Shown: positions 34,156-44,036, counted from the first letter of the stretch. The stretch: DNA of 64,000 bases from Gammaproteobacteria bacterium (GCA_023266115.1 JAHFRU010000012.1:1-64000), one strand, 5' to 3'. Notes: generated from the sequence alone by a model not told the origin. Made by a program: numbers and translations.

Positions 34156-36978
34156 ATGAGTTTGATGAAGCGCATGCTCCGCAGCAGCTATTTGTATAGC
34201 GGGAACGCGCCATTGATTGAGGAACTTTACGGAGAGTATCTCAAGGATCCCGGCGGGCTCAGTCCCGAATGGCGCGGCTATTTTGACCAGCTGAAACAAA
34301 ACGGCGAAGCCCCCGAACTGGACCATCACGCGATTCAGAAGTCGTTGGCGCAACAAGCCAAACAACGCCGAATCCATACGCGCCAGCAGACCGACGTCGC
34401 GATCGCGCATGCGGAAGCAAAACAGGTAAGCGTTTTGCAGCTGATTAACGCCTATCGCTTTCAGGGTCACCAGTACGCTGACCTTGATCCGCTGCAGCTC
34501 GCTGCCCGCGATCCGATCGCCGATCTCGATCTCGAAACTCACGGCCTCGGGTCCATCGACACGGAGGTTGTGTTCAATGCCGGTTCGCTGGTTGGCGTCG
34601 GGCAGGCGCCGCTGAGAAAGATTCTGCAACACCTGAAAGATACTTACTGCCGGACTATTGGCGTCGAGTATATGCACATTACGAATACCGAACAGAAGCG
34701 CTGGCTACAGGAGCGTCTGGAGCGGACCTGCGCCACCCCGGATTTCGGGGTGGAGATGAAGCGCCATATTCTGGGCAGGATTGTGGCGGCCGAAGGTCTT
34801 GAGAAATATTTACATACCAAATATGTCGGTCAGAAACGCTTTTCGCTGGAGGGCGGCGAAAGCGTGATTCCGGCACTCGACGAGATTGTGCAACGCGCCG
34901 GCTCAAGCGGCATCGAGGAAGTCGTGCTGGGCATGACGCACCGTGGCCGGTTGAACGTGCTTGTGAACATCCTTGGCAAATCTCCGGCGGATCTGTTCAA
35001 GGAATTCGAGGGATTTTTTGACCGCAAGACACTGGGTGGTTCCGGTGATGTCAAATACCATCAGGGATTCTCGTCCGATATTGGTACTGCAGGCGGAGTC
35101 GTGCACCTGGCGCTGGCATTCAATCCGTCCCACCTGGAGATCGTTGACCCGGTGGTACAGGGGTCCGTCAGGGCGAGGCAACAGGGCCGCAACGATTATT
35201 CGGGCGACAAGGTCTTGCCTGTTCTGATTCATGGCGACGCCGCCTTCGCGGGGCAAGGCGTCGTTATGGAGACGTTCAACATGTCGCAAGCGCGTGGTTA
35301 CAAGGCGGGCGGTACCGTCCATATCATCATCAACAATCAAATAGGCTTCACCACTAGCAATCCGCTGGATGTGCGCTCGGCGCCGTATTGCACCGAGGTG
35401 TCGCGCATGGTTCAGGCGCCTATCTTTCACGTCAACGGCGACGATCCCGAGGCGGTTGTGTTCGTCACGCAGGTTGCGCTGGATTTTCGCATGAAATTCA
35501 AACGCGACGTATTGATCGACATTGTGTGCTATCGCCGGCACGGCCACAGCGAGGCGGACGAGCCAAATGCCACGCAGCCGATCATGTACAAGAAGATCAG
35601 AAATCATCCGGAAACGACGCAGGTATATGCCAGGAAAATCGCCGGTCAGGGCATTGTCAGCGACCGGGAGTTGGCAGCCATGGCGCTTGCCTATCGCGAG
35701 GCGCTAGACAAGGGTCAGAAGGTCGCTTACCAGATCGTCACGGATCCGAAAAAGAAGTATACGTTTGACTGGGAACCCTTCAAGACCTACAACGAACCGC
35801 TGCAGGTGACGACGGCCGTCGTGGCCGATACGGTGCGCGAGCTGTCGGAACGTCTTACCAGTCTGCCGGAGGATTTTGAGCTACATCCGCGCGTTGCCCA
35901 GATCATCGAGGCCCGTCAGCGCATGGCCGAGGGCAAACGCAAGCTGGACTGGGGATTCACCGAAACCATGGCCTACGCGACCCTGCTGGCGGAAGGGTAC
36001 TCGGTGCGAATCTCAGGACAGGACAGCGGGCGCGGCACGTTCTTCCATCGCCATGCGGTATTGCATAACCAGAAAGACGGCTCGACCTGCACACCTCTCG
36101 CGCAGCTGGCGGGTGACCGATCGCATTTTATCGTGATCGATTCAGTGTTATCGGAAGAGGCTGTTCTGGCCTATGAATATGGCTACAGCACCACGTCGCC
36201 GCAGACGCTGGTCGTGTGGGAAGCGCAGTTCGGTGATTTCGCGAACAATGCCCAGGTGGTAATTGACCAGTTCATCACGTCGGGCGAAGCGAAGTGGGGC
36301 CGGTTTTGCGGGCTGGTGATGTTTCTGCCGCATGGCTACGACGGTCAGGGTCCCGAGCATTCGTCGGGAAGGCTTGAACGTTACCTGCAATTATGTGCCG
36401 AGAACAACATCCAGGTTTGTATGCCGACGCGGCCGGCGCAGATGTTTCACCTGTTGCGTCGCCAGATGTTGCGCCCGTACCGGAAACCACTGGTGATCAT
36501 GTCACCGAAAAGTCTGTTGCGTCACAAGTCATCGACCTCGACGCTCGATGAACTGACCGAAGGCGATTTTCTGCCGGTGATCGGCGAGATCGAGGAGTTC
36601 GATTCGACTGCTGTCGCGCGTATGGTGTTTTGCAGCGGCAAGGTCTATCTGGATTTGCTCGAGGCCAGGGAGTCCGCCGGACGGAAGGACACAGCCATTG
36701 TACGCATAGAAGAACTGTATCCACTACCAGCCGAGCTGATACGCACGGAAATTGCCCGTTATCCGCGTATCCGGAATTTTGTCTGGTGTCAGGAAGAGCC
36801 GGAGAACCAGGGTGCGTGGCGCTATATCCACTACAATTTCATGACGGCCGGTCTGTTGCCTGAGGGGAACATTCTGCGCTGCGCTGCGCGGCCGCCATCG
36901 TCATCCCCCGCGGTCGGCTATTTCAAGCTCCATCTCGAGCAACAGAAAGCGCTGGTGGACAAGGCCTTCGAGATATAG
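34156..36978 (+). CDS. sucA: 2-oxoglutarate dehydrogenase E1 component
   Basis: A 940-residue thiamine-diphosphate enzyme that decarboxylates 2-oxoglutarate in the TCA cycle. The N-terminal E2-binding segment (SSYLYSGNAPLIEELYGEYL) precedes the TPP domain with HRGRLNVLVNILGK, GDVKYHQGF, HGDAAFAGQGVV and NNQIGFTTSNP. The C-terminal transketolase-like part contains SGQDSGRGTFFHRHAVLH and PHGYDGQGPEHSSGR. Length matches other SucA proteins (about 930-950). It is the first gene of sucA-sucB-lpd. Confidence 0.98.
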   Translation: MSLMKRMLRSSYLYSGNAPLIEELYGEYLKDPGGLSPEWRGYFDQLKQNGEAPELDHHAIQKSLAQQAKQRRIHTRQQTDVAIAHAEAKQVSVLQLINAYRFQGHQYADLDPLQLAARDPIADLDLETHGLGSIDTEVVFNAGSLVGVGQAPLRKILQHLKDTYCRTIGVEYMHITNTEQKRWLQERLERTCATPDFGVEMKRHILGRIVAAEGLEKYLHTKYVGQKRFSLEGGESVIPALDEIVQRAGSSGIEEVVLGMTHRGRLNVLVNILGKSPADLFKEFEGFFDRKTLGGSGDVKYHQGFSSDIGTAGGVVHLALAFNPSHLEIVDPVVQGSVRARQQGRNDYSGDKVLPVLIHGDAAFAGQGVVMETFNMSQARGYKAGGTVHIIINNQIGFTTSNPLDVRSAPYCTEVSRMVQAPIFHVNGDDPEAVVFVTQVALDFRMKFKRDVLIDIVCYRRHGHSEADEPNATQPIMYKKIRNHPETTQVYARKIAGQGIVSDRELAAMALAYREALDKGQKVAYQIVTDPKKKYTFDWEPFKTYNEPLQVTTAVVADTVRELSERLTSLPEDFELHPRVAQIIEARQRMAEGKRKLDWGFTETMAYATLLAEGYSVRISGQDSGRGTFFHRHAVLHNQKDGSTCTPLAQLAGDRSHFIVIDSVLSEEAVLAYEYGYSTTSPQTLVVWEAQFGDFANNAQVVIDQFITSGEAKWGRFCGLVMFLPHGYDGQGPEHSSGRLERYLQLCAENNIQVCMPTRPAQMFHLLRRQMLRPYRKPLVIMSPKSLLRHKSSTSTLDELTEGDFLPVIGEIEEFDSTAVARMVFCSGKVYLDLLEARESAGRKDTAIVRIEELYPLPAELIRTEIARYPRIRNFVWCQEEPENQGAWRYIHYNFMTAGLLPEGNILRCAARPPSSSPAVGYFKLHLEQQKALVDKAFEI

Positions 36979-37040
36979 TGTGATGGTAGGGTTGCCGATT
37001 ACGCACGAATTGCCTGCGGTTTATACATGGAGACAAACGC

Positions 37041-38237
37041 ATGCTGATTGACGTCAAGATTCCGGTGCTCGCCGAGTCGGTGGTGGAGGCCACGTTACTT
37101 GAGTGGCACAAGAAGGCGGGTGATGTCGTCAAGCGGGATGACAAACTGGTGGAGCTGGAAACGGACAAGGTCGTTCTGGAAATCACGGCGCCACAGGACG
37201 GCGTGCTGAAACAGATCAAAAAGGGTAACGGCAGCACCGTCGTCAGTGGCGAGACAATCGCCATGATCGACAGCGACGTTGGGTCAGTGGCGGCATCGCC
37301 CGTGGTCGCGGCGCCAGCGCCTGAAAAAAGCAACGCACCGGGCGTAAAGACCGCTGCCGCCGCGGACGCCCCCAAACTCAGTCCGGCGGTTCGGAAGATC
37401 GTCGAGGAGAAAAAACTGGACCCGGGCGTTATCGCGGGCAGTGGCAAGGACGGGCGTATTCTCAAGGAGGATATCCAGCGGCACCTCGATATTCCGGCTT
37501 CGACCGCTGACATCGCTAAAGCCATCGCAACCGATGAACGCACGGAAAAGCGCGTGCCGATGACGCGCTTGCGGTCGCGCATCGCGGAACGCCTGCTGGA
37601 ATCACAGCGGACGACGGCGACGCTGACCACATTCAACGAAGTGAATATGCAGCCGGTCATGGATATTCGCCAGCGTTATCAGGAGAAATTCCAGCGGGAA
37701 TACGAAATCAAGCTGGGGTTCATGTCGTTCTTCATCAAGGCCGCCGTGGAAGCACTCAAGAAATATCCGATCATCAACGCATCGGTCGATGGCAATGACA
37801 TCATTTATCATGGATTTTTTGACATCGGTGTGGCGGTGAGCACCGACCGTGGTCTGGTCGTGCCGATTCTGCGGGATGTCGACCAGATGTCGTTTGCGCA
37901 GATTGAAACCGGTGTTGCCGGGTACGTCGAGAAGGCACGCAGCGGCAAGCTGGCAATCGAGGAACTCACCGGCGGCACGTTCACGATTACCAACGGCGGT
38001 ATCTTCGGCTCGTTACTGTCCACGCCGATTCTGAATCCGCCGCAGAGCGCGATCCTTGGCATGCACAAGATCCAGGAACGGGCTGTGGTGGAAAACGGCG
38101 AGATCGTCGCCCGACCGATTATGTATCTCGCACTCTCCTACGATCACCGCATTGTCGATGGGCGTGACGCCGTCCTGTTTCTGGTGGCGATCAAGGACGA
38201 ACTGGAAGACCCTGCCCGCATGTTGCTCGGGATTTAG
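37041..38237 (+). CDS. sucB: Dihydrolipoamide succinyltransferase (E2 of 2-oxoglutarate dehydrogenase)
   Basis: A 398-residue core enzyme. The lipoyl domain (1-78) has the modified Lys43 in [11 protein letters not shown]; a Pro/Ala linker follows; the peripheral subunit-binding domain is at about 112-148 ([20 protein letters not shown]). The catalytic domain ends with the active-site [31 protein letters not shown] and [12 protein letters not shown] confirm the succinyl-type E2. A single lipoyl domain is normal for SucB. It lies 62 bases after sucA and 9 before lpd. Confidence 0.98.
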   Translation: MLIDVKIPVLAESVVEATLLEWHKKAGDVVKRDDKLVELETDKVVLEITAPQDGVLKQIKKGNGSTVVSGETIAMIDSDVGSVAASPVVAAPAPEKSNAPGVKTAAAADAPKLSPAVRKIVEEKKLDPGVIAGSGKDGRILKEDIQRHLDIPASTADIAKAIATDERTEKRVPMTRLRSRIAERLLESQRTTATLTTFNEVNMQPVMDIRQRYQEKFQREYEIKLGFMSFFIKAAVEALKKYPIINASVDGNDIIYHGFFDIGVAVSTDRGLVVPILRDVDQMSFAQIETGVAGYVEKARSGKLAIEELTGGTFTITNGGIFGSLLSTPILNPPQSAILGMHKIQERAVVENGEIVARPIMYLALSYDHRIVDGRDAVLFLVAIKDELEDPARMLLGI

Positions 38238-38246
38238 GACCGCGAA

Positions 38247-39665
38247 ATGAAGAATTATGATGTGGCGGTAATCGGAGCGGGACCCGGTGGATATGTGGCG
38301 GCAATACGTTGTGCACAGCTCGGACTCAGCACGGTGTGCATCGATGATACCCGCAACGCGAGCGGCCAGCCGTCACCGGGCGGGACCTGCCTGAATATCG
38401 GCTGCATTCCGTCGAAGGCGCTGCTGGACTCGTCCCATCACTATTACCGGTTGTGTCATGAGCTGGGTGAGCACGGTATACACGCCGGCGATGTCAGTAT
38501 CGATATCGCCACGATGATGCGTCGCAAGGACAAGGTCGTGGCGACCCTGACCAAGGGTGTGGCCGGTTTGCTGCGCAAGAACAAGGTCACCAGCATCGCC
38601 GGCCGTGCGCGGCTCAACGGTAATCAGCAGATCGAGATCACCGTCGCGGGGGATGAAGCCAAACCACTGATAAGCGCCGGCAGCATCATCATCGCGACCG
38701 GTTCGGTGCCAGCGAAGCCCGGTTCGATACCGCTCGACGGCGATCGCGTCGTGGATTCCACCGGCGCGCTGATGTTTGCCGAGATTCCGCAACGACTCGG
38801 TGTTATCGGCGCCGGCGTGATCGGACTTGAACTGGGCAGCGTGTGGAGCCGCCTCGGGTCGGAGGTAACGATTCTGGAGGCTATCGACGGCTTTCTGCCG
38901 GCCGCCGAGCCTGACATTGCCGCGGAAACGCGCAAGCAGCTCGAAGCGCAGGGATTAACGATCCGGCTGGGTGCAAAAGTCACGGCAACCCGGGTCAGTA
39001 ATGCACAGGTCACCGTCGCCTTTCAGGACAGTGACGGTGACCACCAGCTGACAGTGGACCGGCTGCTGGTCGCCGTAGGGCGCAAACCGAATACCGAAGG
39101 ACTTGGAGTTGCTGAAGCCGGGCTCGCGCTGGACGAGCGCGGCTTTATCCCGGTGGATGAACACTGCGCGACCAACGTTCCCGGTATCTTTGCCGTGGGC
39201 GATGTTGTGCGCGGGCCGATGCTGGCGCACAAGGCGTCTGAAGAAGGTGTGATGGTGGCGGAACGCATTGCGGGTCAGGCGGGACACGTCAATTACAACA
39301 CGGTGCCGTGGGTGATTTACACCCATCCTGAGGTCGCCTGGGTCGGCCAGACCAGCCAGGCGTTGACGGCCCAAGGCGCGGCGTTTCGCGCGGGGCAGTT
39401 CCCATTGCTGGCCAGCGGCCGCGCCCGGGCGATGGGGGATACCGCCGGTCTCGTGAAGATTCTCAGCGACAGTCGTACCGACCGGATTCTGGGTGTGCAT
39501 ATCGTCGCACCGAACGCATCGGAACTGATTGCCGAAGCGGTGCTCGCTATGGAATTCGGCGCGAGCGCCGAGGATATTGCGCGCACCGTGCACGCCCATC
39601 CTACGCTGGCCGAAGCGGTGCACGAGGCCGCGCTCGCTGTCGACAAACGGGCGATCCATTTCTAG
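38247..39665 (+). CDS. lpd: Dihydrolipoamide dehydrogenase (E3)
   Basis: A 472-residue FAD flavoprotein that reoxidises the lipoyl group with NAD+. FAD-binding motif VIGAGPGGYVAAIRCAQLG, redox-active disulphide Cys48-Cys53 in GGTCLNIGCIPSKALL, NAD-binding IGAGVIGLELGSVWSRLG, and the catalytic His-Glu pair near the C-terminus in HAHPTLAEAVHE. Everything needed for activity is present. Its place in the sucAB cluster suggests an E3 dedicated to 2-oxoglutarate dehydrogenase. The next gene starts two bases after its stop. Confidence 0.98.
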   Translation: MKNYDVAVIGAGPGGYVAAIRCAQLGLSTVCIDDTRNASGQPSPGGTCLNIGCIPSKALLDSSHHYYRLCHELGEHGIHAGDVSIDIATMMRRKDKVVATLTKGVAGLLRKNKVTSIAGRARLNGNQQIEITVAGDEAKPLISAGSIIIATGSVPAKPGSIPLDGDRVVDSTGALMFAEIPQRLGVIGAGVIGLELGSVWSRLGSEVTILEAIDGFLPAAEPDIAAETRKQLEAQGLTIRLGAKVTATRVSNAQVTVAFQDSDGDHQLTVDRLLVAVGRKPNTEGLGVAEAGLALDERGFIPVDEHCATNVPGIFAVGDVVRGPMLAHKASEEGVMVAERIAGQAGHVNYNTVPWVIYTHPEVAWVGQTSQALTAQGAAFRAGQFPLLASGRARAMGDTAGLVKILSDSRTDRILGVHIVAPNASELIAEAVLAMEFGASAEDIARTVHAHPTLAEAVHEAALAVDKRAIHF

Positions 39666-39666
39666 C

Positions 39667-40881
39667 ATGCGATCCGCAGTCCTCAACGTAATATTGTGCA
39701 TCGCGGTAATCGGCGCTGCCGGGTGGCCGACGGTCGGGAGTACGGCTGCCCGGCCGGAGGCGCAGGTATGCGTCCCGTTGGCCACGTGGGTAGATCCCAC
39801 GACCCGGAAAGTTGTGCCGGTCGACAAGTTACTGCATATGGTCGCTAAAAAAGACGTGGTGTTGCTGGGCGAACATCACGATCTTGCCGAACACCATCGC
39901 TGGCAGTTACAGACGGTCGCGGCGCTTTACGCGTTGAATCCCGATATCGCGCTGGGGTTCGAGATGTTTCCACGACGGGTGCAGCCGGTGCTTGACCGCT
40001 GGGTGAATGGCGAACTTACCGTGGAGCAATTTCTCGAACAGTCCGAGTGGCTGGCGAACTGGCACTACGACCCCGATCTTTATCTGGCGCTGTTCCATTT
40101 TGCGCGGATGAACCGCATTCCGATGTACGCGCTCAATATCGACAAGCAGCTGATGGCCAAGGTACGCGACAACGGCTGGATGAACATACCGGAAAACGAA
40201 CGGCAAGGCGTGACCGATCCCGTGGCGGCGAGCAAACCGTATCTGAATTTACTGGCGGAAAGTTTCCGGCATCACGGCAGCGGCGCCCATGCCGGTGGCG
40301 ACGATGGTGCGATCAGTGATATCGACAAGCCGGCGTTCGCGCGTTTTGTCGAAACCCAGCAACTATGGGACCGGGCGATGGCCGAGATCATCGCCGCCCA
40401 GGTCAAGCAACATCCGCGGACGCAATTCATCGGCGTCATGGGTACCGGCCATATTGTCAGCGGTTTCGGTGTGCCGCAGCAGCTCAAGGGCTTGCACGTG
40501 GATAATATTGCCACGCTGATACCCTGGTCACACCGGCTCGATTGCGCCGACTTCGAGGCCGGGATAGCCGATGCGGTATTTGGCCTGGCCACGGATGAGC
40601 AGCCGGAAAAGCCTAAGCCGCGCCTCGGCGTGCTGCTGGATCAGCGCGAGCAGGGCGTGGTTATTACGGAAGTTATCAAGGACAGCGTCGCTGAAAGCGC
40701 TGGTTTACAGAACGAGGATGTTATCGTCGAAATGGCCGGGGTACCGGCACGACGCATGCAGGAGGTGATAGAAACCGTCCTGCAGACCCTGCCCGGAACC
40801 TGGCTGCCGATCAAGATCAGGCGCGGTACGGAAGCGGTGGAAATCGTTGCCAGATTTCCACCGTCAACGGGTGCGGAGTAA
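39667..40881 (+). CDS. ChaN-like haem-binding domain protein with a C-terminal PDZ domain
   Basis: A 404-residue exported protein. A signal peptide (about 1-25, VLNVILCIAVIGAAGW) leads to a ChaN/DUF399 domain (about 45-300) with the family elements DVVLLGEHHDLAEHHRWQL, GFEMFPRRVQPVLDRWVNG, QLWDRAMAE and MGTGHIVSGFGVPQQL. A PDZ domain closes the protein (about 320-400, LGVLLDQREQGVVITEVIKD and SAGLQNEDVIVEMAG). ChaN of Campylobacter binds haem and is tied to iron uptake; the PDZ domain should bind peptide or act as a dimer surface. It begins two bases after the lpd stop, so it is likely co-transcribed with the 2-oxoglutarate dehydrogenase genes. Confidence 0.85.
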   Translation: MRSAVLNVILCIAVIGAAGWPTVGSTAARPEAQVCVPLATWVDPTTRKVVPVDKLLHMVAKKDVVLLGEHHDLAEHHRWQLQTVAALYALNPDIALGFEMFPRRVQPVLDRWVNGELTVEQFLEQSEWLANWHYDPDLYLALFHFARMNRIPMYALNIDKQLMAKVRDNGWMNIPENERQGVTDPVAASKPYLNLLAESFRHHGSGAHAGGDDGAISDIDKPAFARFVETQQLWDRAMAEIIAAQVKQHPRTQFIGVMGTGHIVSGFGVPQQLKGLHVDNIATLIPWSHRLDCADFEAGIADAVFGLATDEQPEKPKPRLGVLLDQREQGVVITEVIKDSVAESAGLQNEDVIVEMAGVPARRMQEVIETVLQTLPGTWLPIKIRRGTEAVEIVARFPPSTGAE

Positions 40882-40945
40882 TTTCAGCGGCCGACCGTGA
40901 AGGCCGGCAGGCGCTCAATGACTGCCGTTGTGGTGGCTGTTGTCC

Positions 40946-41047
40946 TTATTTCCCCCGGTAAATCTGCACCACCAGCAGTGCCATCAGGAACGCGACGATG
41001 GTGCCTACGACTATGACCAGTCCGGTAATTAAGTCTACGGTAATCAT
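40946..41047 (-). CDS. Small 33-residue single-helix membrane protein
   Basis: A small open frame with a good ribosome site (AGAGG, 8 bases before the ATG). The peptide begins MITVDLITG, continues as an unbroken hydrophobic helix of about 22 residues and ends QIYRGK, giving a positive cytoplasmic tail. It fits neither a signal peptide (no cleavage site) nor a random frame, but I know no family. It is downstream of the AEC transporter gene on the same strand (stop at 41139, gap 91 bases) and may belong to that unit. Confidence 0.5.
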   Translation of the reverse strand: MITVDLITGLVIVVGTIVAFLMALLVVQIYRGK

Positions 41048-41138
41048 TTGTTATGCCTCTGGGAAAACAAGTCGAACTATCGAGTGACGGCTATTCTACC
41101 GCAAGCTTTCAACGTTGAAAATGCCATGTGTCCCGAGT

Positions 41139-42053
41139 TCAGGCCAATAGTCCGAACCATAGCGGCAGCGAGATGAAACTGAGTAGCGTGGATATCGTAA
41201 CGGCCATGGCATACGCTCCGGTATCCAGTTGATAGCGGTCGCAAAACACTACACCGAGTACCATGCTGGGCATCGCCGCCTCCAGCACGACCGCGACGAG
41301 CCAGGCCGGGTCCAGGCCGACGCCAGCGCCCAGCCACCACACGAGCGCCGGCATGATCGCGAGTTGTATCACGATCACAGGAAGCAGCAGTATCAATGTC
41401 GACCGTCGCATCGCTGACCAGTGCAGGCCCATACCGAGCGCCAGCAACATCAGCGGCACGACGGCGCCGCCAAGCATTCCCAGCCAGCGATGCAAGCCGT
41501 CGGGGAGCGGAACATCGAATATATTCAGCACCACGCCCAGCGACGCGGCCCACAGCGGCGGTACAGCGAGTAGTGTCTTAAGCGGATTTCCTGCGGCCGG
41601 CGCCGTGCCATGCCGGCTCGCGACAAGTACGCCCACGGTCAGCAACAGGGGGGTACAGGCAAACAGGTCATACTGGATGGCGACACTGCGCGCCCACGTG
41701 CCCAGCGTCGCTTCGAGCACCGGTAGCCCGAGGTAGGTCGCGTTGGGAAACGCCGCGGCTAGGATCAGCGCCCCGGCAAGCGCCGGCGGCGTACGCAACA
41801 GGCGATAGACCATCCCGCTCAGCAGCAGGCCCGCGGCGACACCCGCGCCGGCGAGCAACGCTATCCGTGCGGAATCCACGCCGAGTGGCGCCTGCCATAG
41901 CACGTCCAGCACCAGCGCCGGCAGGAACAGTACGTATACCACGCTGGTAATCACCTGTCGGCCGGTCGCGGGAGCGACCACCAACGGCGTCAGGAAGCGC
42001 CATAGAACGCCACAGCCGATTAGCGCCGCCATTTGAATTAACGCATCGATCAT
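41139..42053 (-). CDS. AEC-family transporter (auxin efflux carrier-like permease)
   Basis: A 304-residue inner-membrane protein with about ten hydrophobic helices in two five-helix halves, the AEC/BART layout. The first half contains the AAAFPNATYLGLPVLEA crossover motif (near 98-114) and the second half the matching EAAMPSMVLGVVFCDRY (near 255). Length is normal (about 300-320). Family members export or import organic acids and amino-acid derivatives; the substrate cannot be assigned. The start MIDALIQMAALIG is the only reasonable one. Confidence 0.87.
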   Translation of the reverse strand: MIDALIQMAALIGCGVLWRFLTPLVVAPATGRQVITSVVYVLFLPALVLDVLWQAPLGVDSARIALLAGAGVAAGLLLSGMVYRLLRTPPALAGALILAAAFPNATYLGLPVLEATLGTWARSVAIQYDLFACTPLLLTVGVLVASRHGTAPAAGNPLKTLLAVPPLWAASLGVVLNIFDVPLPDGLHRWLGMLGGAVVPLMLLALGMGLHWSAMRRSTLILLLPVIVIQLAIMPALVWWLGAGVGLDPAWLVAVVLEAAMPSMVLGVVFCDRYQLDTGAYAMAVTISTLLSFISLPLWFGLLA

Positions 42054-42176
42054 GTGATAGCGCGGGTCAACGCGTCGTCGTGAACGTAATGAAAACCAGC
42101 GTCGTGATGATGGTCAGACGCGCGCGGATGTGCAAATGCGGGATGTCGACCACGAAGGGTTAGCCTGATCGATGTT

Positions 42177-42476
42177 TCAGGGAAACACCTGTTTGAATGG
42201 CCTGACGGACACCGTGCGGTAGACACCGCCCGCGATGTATGGATCCTGGTTCGCCCAGCGCTGCGCGTCGTCGAGTGACGGGAACTCCGCGACGATCACG
42301 CTGCCGGTGAATCCGGCGGTACCGGGTTCCGGATTGTCGATAGCGGGACAGGGCCCGGCGAGCACGAGACGGCCATTCCGTTGCAGTTCCTGCAAGCGTG
42401 CCACGTGCGACGCACGCACCGCCTGACGTGCTGCGAGGCTGTGTTCAACGTCCTCGCCAAGAATCACGTACAGCAC
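42177..42476 (-). CDS. yciI: YciI-family protein
   Basis: A 99-residue cytoplasmic protein with the dimeric alpha/beta barrel YciI fold: MLYVILGEDVEHSLAARQAV at the start, ASHVARLQELQRNGRLVLAG, the VAEFPSLDDAQRWANQDPY strand-helix, and VYRTVSVRPFKQV at the end. The start is a GTG (42474-42476) whose first base is the last base of the yciB TAG (TAGTG), so the genes are translationally coupled. The ligand and reaction are unknown; a His-Asp pair in the fold resembles muconolactone isomerase. E. coli YciI has 98 residues. Confidence 0.92.
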   Translation of the reverse strand: MLYVILGEDVEHSLAARQAVRASHVARLQELQRNGRLVLAGPCPAIDNPEPGTAGFTGSVIVAEFPSLDDAQRWANQDPYIAGGVYRTVSVRPFKQVFP

Positions 42477-43021
42477 TAGCGGCCTTCCTCGCCGTTGACC
42501 TTGACGTGCGGCGCGAGATAAAGCCCCTGGGCGATAATGAACGCCAATGTCAGACCCATCAGGCCGAACAACTTGAAGTTGACCCACGTGTCGGTATCGA
42601 AGTTGTAGGCCACGTATAGATTCGCTACACCCATGGCGACAAAGAAAACCACCCAGCCGATATTGAGGCGCGACCAGATCGCATCGGGCAGGGCCAGGTT
42701 CTTCCCTGCCATGCGCGCGATCAGCGGTTTCCGGCCGATGAACTGGCTGCCGAGAAAAATCGTGGCAAAAAGCCAGTTAACGACGGTCGGTTTCCACTTG
42801 ATGAACATTTCGTCCTGCAGCACCAGTGTCGCGCCGCCCAGCAGGATAACCAGCCCAAACGTGGTAAGATGCAGGCTTTCCAGGCGGCGGTGTTTAAGCC
42901 AGTACGCGCCCAGCTGGAGCACCGTTGCGGCGATGATCACCATGGTCGCCACATAGATACCGTAGAGTTTGTAGGCGACGAAAAATACGATGATCGGAAA
43001 AAAATCAAACAGCAGTTTCAT
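42476..43021 (-). CDS. yciB: YciB (IspZ) inner-membrane septation protein
   Basis: A 181-residue membrane protein with five or six hydrophobic helices. The family signature begins MKLLFDFFPIIVFFVAYKL, with DEMFIKWKPTVVNWLFA and NIGWVVFFVAMGVANLYVAY later. YciB takes part in cell-envelope integrity and septum synthesis with YciC/ZipA. It is followed by yciI with a one-base overlap. It is transcribed away from the PHP gene at 43148, an arrangement also seen in enterics. Confidence 0.94.
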   Translation of the reverse strand: MKLLFDFFPIIVFFVAYKLYGIYVATMVIIAATVLQLGAYWLKHRRLESLHLTTFGLVILLGGATLVLQDEMFIKWKPTVVNWLFATIFLGSQFIGRKPLIARMAGKNLALPDAIWSRLNIGWVVFFVAMGVANLYVAYNFDTDTWVNFKLFGLMGLTLAFIIAQGLYLAPHVKVNGEEGR

Positions 43022-43147
43022 TTGACGGTTCCTGGGTTGACTACGGTCCGTTCCGGATGCCGTTTACGACGTCGGCGAGCAGTATAGCGCATTGCCTGTG
43101 CCAGTGCCCGAGCCCCGGTTTTCCTGAAGACATACGAGTGCCGACTG

Positions 43148-44032
43148 ATGATTTTTGACTTACACATGCATTCCCGGGCCTCCGACGGCACGCTCGCCCC
43201 GGCCGAGGTCGTGAAGCTTGCCGCGGCCTGCGGGGTGGACGTCATCGCGTTGACCGACCACGACGCGACCGACGGTGTCGCCGAGGCGCGCGCGGAGGCC
43301 GGCCGACTCGGGGTTGGCTTCGTCGCTGGCGTCGAGGTCTCGGTGACATGGAACGGGCGGCTGCTGCACATCATCGGTCTGGGCATCGACGAGCGTCATC
43401 CCGATTTGCAGCAGGGCCTGGCCGGCCTGCGGGAGGCGCGCCGCGCGCGGGCATTCAAGATGGCGGAAAAGCTTGAGCGTAGTGGTATTCCGGACGCGCT
43501 GGCGCGCGTCGAGGAGTACGCGAACGGTCCGGTGATCAGCCGCACCCATTTTGCAAGATTTCTGGTCGACGCCGGTTACGTCGCTACCCCCGAGCAGGCG
43601 TTCCGGCGTTATCTGCGCCGTGGCAAGCGCGCTTATGTGCCGATGCAATGGGCACCGCTTGAACAGGCGATAGGCTGGATCAATGGCGCGGGCGGCACGG
43701 CGGTCATCGCCCATCCGTTGCGTTACGGCCTGGGTCCGCAGCCGCTGCGTGCGATGGTAGCGGACTTCAAGGCGTGTGGTGGAGAGGCGATCGAAGTGAT
43801 CGGTAGCGGCCACGATCCGTCCGAGTACGAGCGGCTCGCGAGACTTGCCAACGAGTTCGGGTTGATGGCATCGTGCGGATCGGATTTTCATGATCCGGCC
43901 GGCCGCGTATTGCCGGGCAGATATCCCGCGTTGCCGGACGATTGCGTCCCTATCCATGAGCGTGTGCACGCAAGTCTTGCCGCCGCCGCTGCGCGCGGTG
44001 TCGCTCAACATACGTCTCGGCCTGCAGCGTGA
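43148..44032 (+). CDS. PHP-domain phosphatase (YciV/Rnm type)
   Basis: A 294-residue metal-dependent phosphoesterase. PHP motifs are DLHMHSRASDG (residues 4-14), LTDHD (near 37-41), AGVEVS (near 60-65), VIAHPLRYG near 190, and SDFHDP near 244. E. coli YciV (Rnm, RNase AM) is a 5'-3' exonuclease acting on 3'-phosphoadenosine 5'-phosphate and the 5' ends of rRNA, and length and gene order agree. The start (MIFDLHMHSRASD) is fixed by the family motif. YciO starts four bases after it ends. Confidence 0.92.
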   Translation: MIFDLHMHSRASDGTLAPAEVVKLAAACGVDVIALTDHDATDGVAEARAEAGRLGVGFVAGVEVSVTWNGRLLHIIGLGIDERHPDLQQGLAGLREARRARAFKMAEKLERSGIPDALARVEEYANGPVISRTHFARFLVDAGYVATPEQAFRRYLRRGKRAYVPMQWAPLEQAIGWINGAGGTAVIAHPLRYGLGPQPLRAMVADFKACGGEAIEVIGSGHDPSEYERLARLANEFGLMASCGSDFHDPAGRVLPGRYPALPDDCVPIHERVHASLAAAAARGVAQHTSRPAA

Positions 44033-44036
44033 CCGC

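Noticed and set aside
33794-34159. Open frame of 121 residues before sucA
   Set aside because: No ribosome site or motif; it fills the promoter region and ends where sucA starts.
42054-42176. Possible 29-residue frame on the minus strand between the AEC gene and yciI
   Set aside because: Weak start, no ribosome site and a Thr-rich composition; much less convincing than the peptide at 40946.
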